Shown piece by piece: positions 4,703 to 5,050 of a stretch of 5,050 nt of DNA; position 1 is the first letter of the stretch, and every line of letters begins with the position of its first letter. The stretch covers positions 1 to 5,050 of the forward strand of contig NZIY01000017.1 of the NCBI GenBank assembly GCA_002691795.1. The letters run 5' to 3'. The notes beneath the pieces were generated by a model. It saw only the letters and a list, made by a program, of their open reading frames with translations, made no database searches and was not told the DNA's origin. Source of the stretch: SAR116 cluster bacterium. GTDB taxonomy: Bacteria > Pseudomonadota > Alphaproteobacteria > Puniceispirillales > Marisalimonadaceae. The translations under genes were made by a program, and so were the position numbers.

Positions 4703-5050
4703 TTAATTGTCTTTCATATATTGTGCCAAAACTTCACTATTCGCAAAAGCTATTGAGTCAATTATATTATTTGTTCCAGATAATAGACCAAATTTACAAT
4801 TTAAGTCATGATAAATTGAAAAATCAAAAGAATTAATTGTTATTTCATCTAATTTTGTGAGAGCATTTATAGGATTTAAATCTTTTAAGTGAGATAATTG
4901 TTTTTCTAAGCTTTTAAAATTAATGCCAGATTGGACAATATTAATGAGTATTGATTTATTTTGTAAAAGGTTGATTTTCAAATAGTTATAAAATTTATTG
5001 TCCATTAAAAATTCTTTAGAAATATCAATTATTATTTTTTTATTTTTATT
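4703..5050 (-). CDS. flhF: Flagellar SRP-type GTPase FlhF, C-terminal part (partial, runs off the window)
   Basis: The frame is open to the window edge, so the ATG at 5005 is internal and 115 C-terminal residues are visible. Alignment by eye to the FlhF G domain is good in the last half: NALTKLDEIT (62-71) holds the G4 guanine-specificity motif TKLD, and LLSGTNNIIDSIAFANSEVLAQYM (89-112) matches the G5 region and terminal helix (usually a GQ-VPDD-like motif). The G3 site should be DTAGR after the strand IIID, but here it reads IIIDISKEF (6-14), so the Thr, Gly and Arg of DTAGR are absent. FlhF normally recruits the first flagellar components to the pole. Its position before flhG and fliA is the standard one. 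Given the divergence I rate the identity high but not certain. Confidence 0.82.
   Translation of the reverse strand, partial: NKNKKIIIDISKEFLMDNKFYNYLKINLLQNKSILINIVQSGINFKSLEKQLSHLKDLNPINALTKLDEITINSFDFSIYHDLNCKFGLLSGTNNIIDSIAFANSEVLAQYMKDN

Noticed and set aside
1..5050. CRISPR array, IS element or tRNA/rRNA gene
   Set aside because: No regularly spaced repeats, transposase motifs, terminal inverted repeats or cloverleaf-forming sequences were seen on either strand.

Overview
This is a very AT-rich bacterial window that carries flagellar genes and is probably from a free-living alphaproteobacterium with a streamlined genome. The phylum assignment is an inference. It rests on strong A/T preference at third codon positions, lysine/asparagine/isoleucine-rich proteins, tight gene packing, and the pairing of FliA/FlhF/FlhG-type polar-flagellum genes with a nitrile-hydratase-leader-like protein and a Sel1-type repeat protein.

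Right half (2807-5050, all minus strand): a compact flagellar control operon read from right to left. The order is the C-terminal half of FlhF (SRP-type GTPase, running off the window), FlhG (MinD-like ATPase), FliA (sigma-28) and an unrecognised 126-residue protein. fliA follows flhG after 1 bp, and the unknown gene starts inside the fliA stop region. In related systems FlhF/FlhG set the site and number of polar flagella, and FliA transcribes late flagellar genes. FlhF here has lost the DTAGR (G3) signature, and FlhG starts immediately before its P-loop with no activating N-terminal helix. The pair therefore looks unable to run the usual GTPase switch.

Centre (1986-2804, plus strand): a single gene for a short axial flagellar protein of the FlgE/FlgF/FlgG family, converging on the flagellar operon with a 2-bp gap. 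A sigma-54-like GG-N10-GC element lies just before its ATG.

Left-centre (416-1903, minus strand): a tight four-gene run divergent from the hook/rod gene. It comprises a 129-residue protein with a nitrile-hydratase-alpha-leader-like (NHLP) region and a hydrophobic C-terminal tail, an exported Sel1/TPR-like protein, a 64-residue cytosolic protein and an exported four-cysteine protein. The last three starts (TTG, ATG, GTG) each have a Shine-Dalgarno sequence lying in the end of the preceding gene, so they are probably one operon. No RiPP maturase, protease or exporter gene is visible, so a peptide natural product is possible but not shown.

Left edge (1-415): the C-terminus of an unrecognised Pro/Gly-rich plus-strand protein, a possible overlapping 40-codon gene, and a 181-bp AT-rich convergent gap containing a perfect 7+1+7 palindrome that may be a weak terminator or operator.
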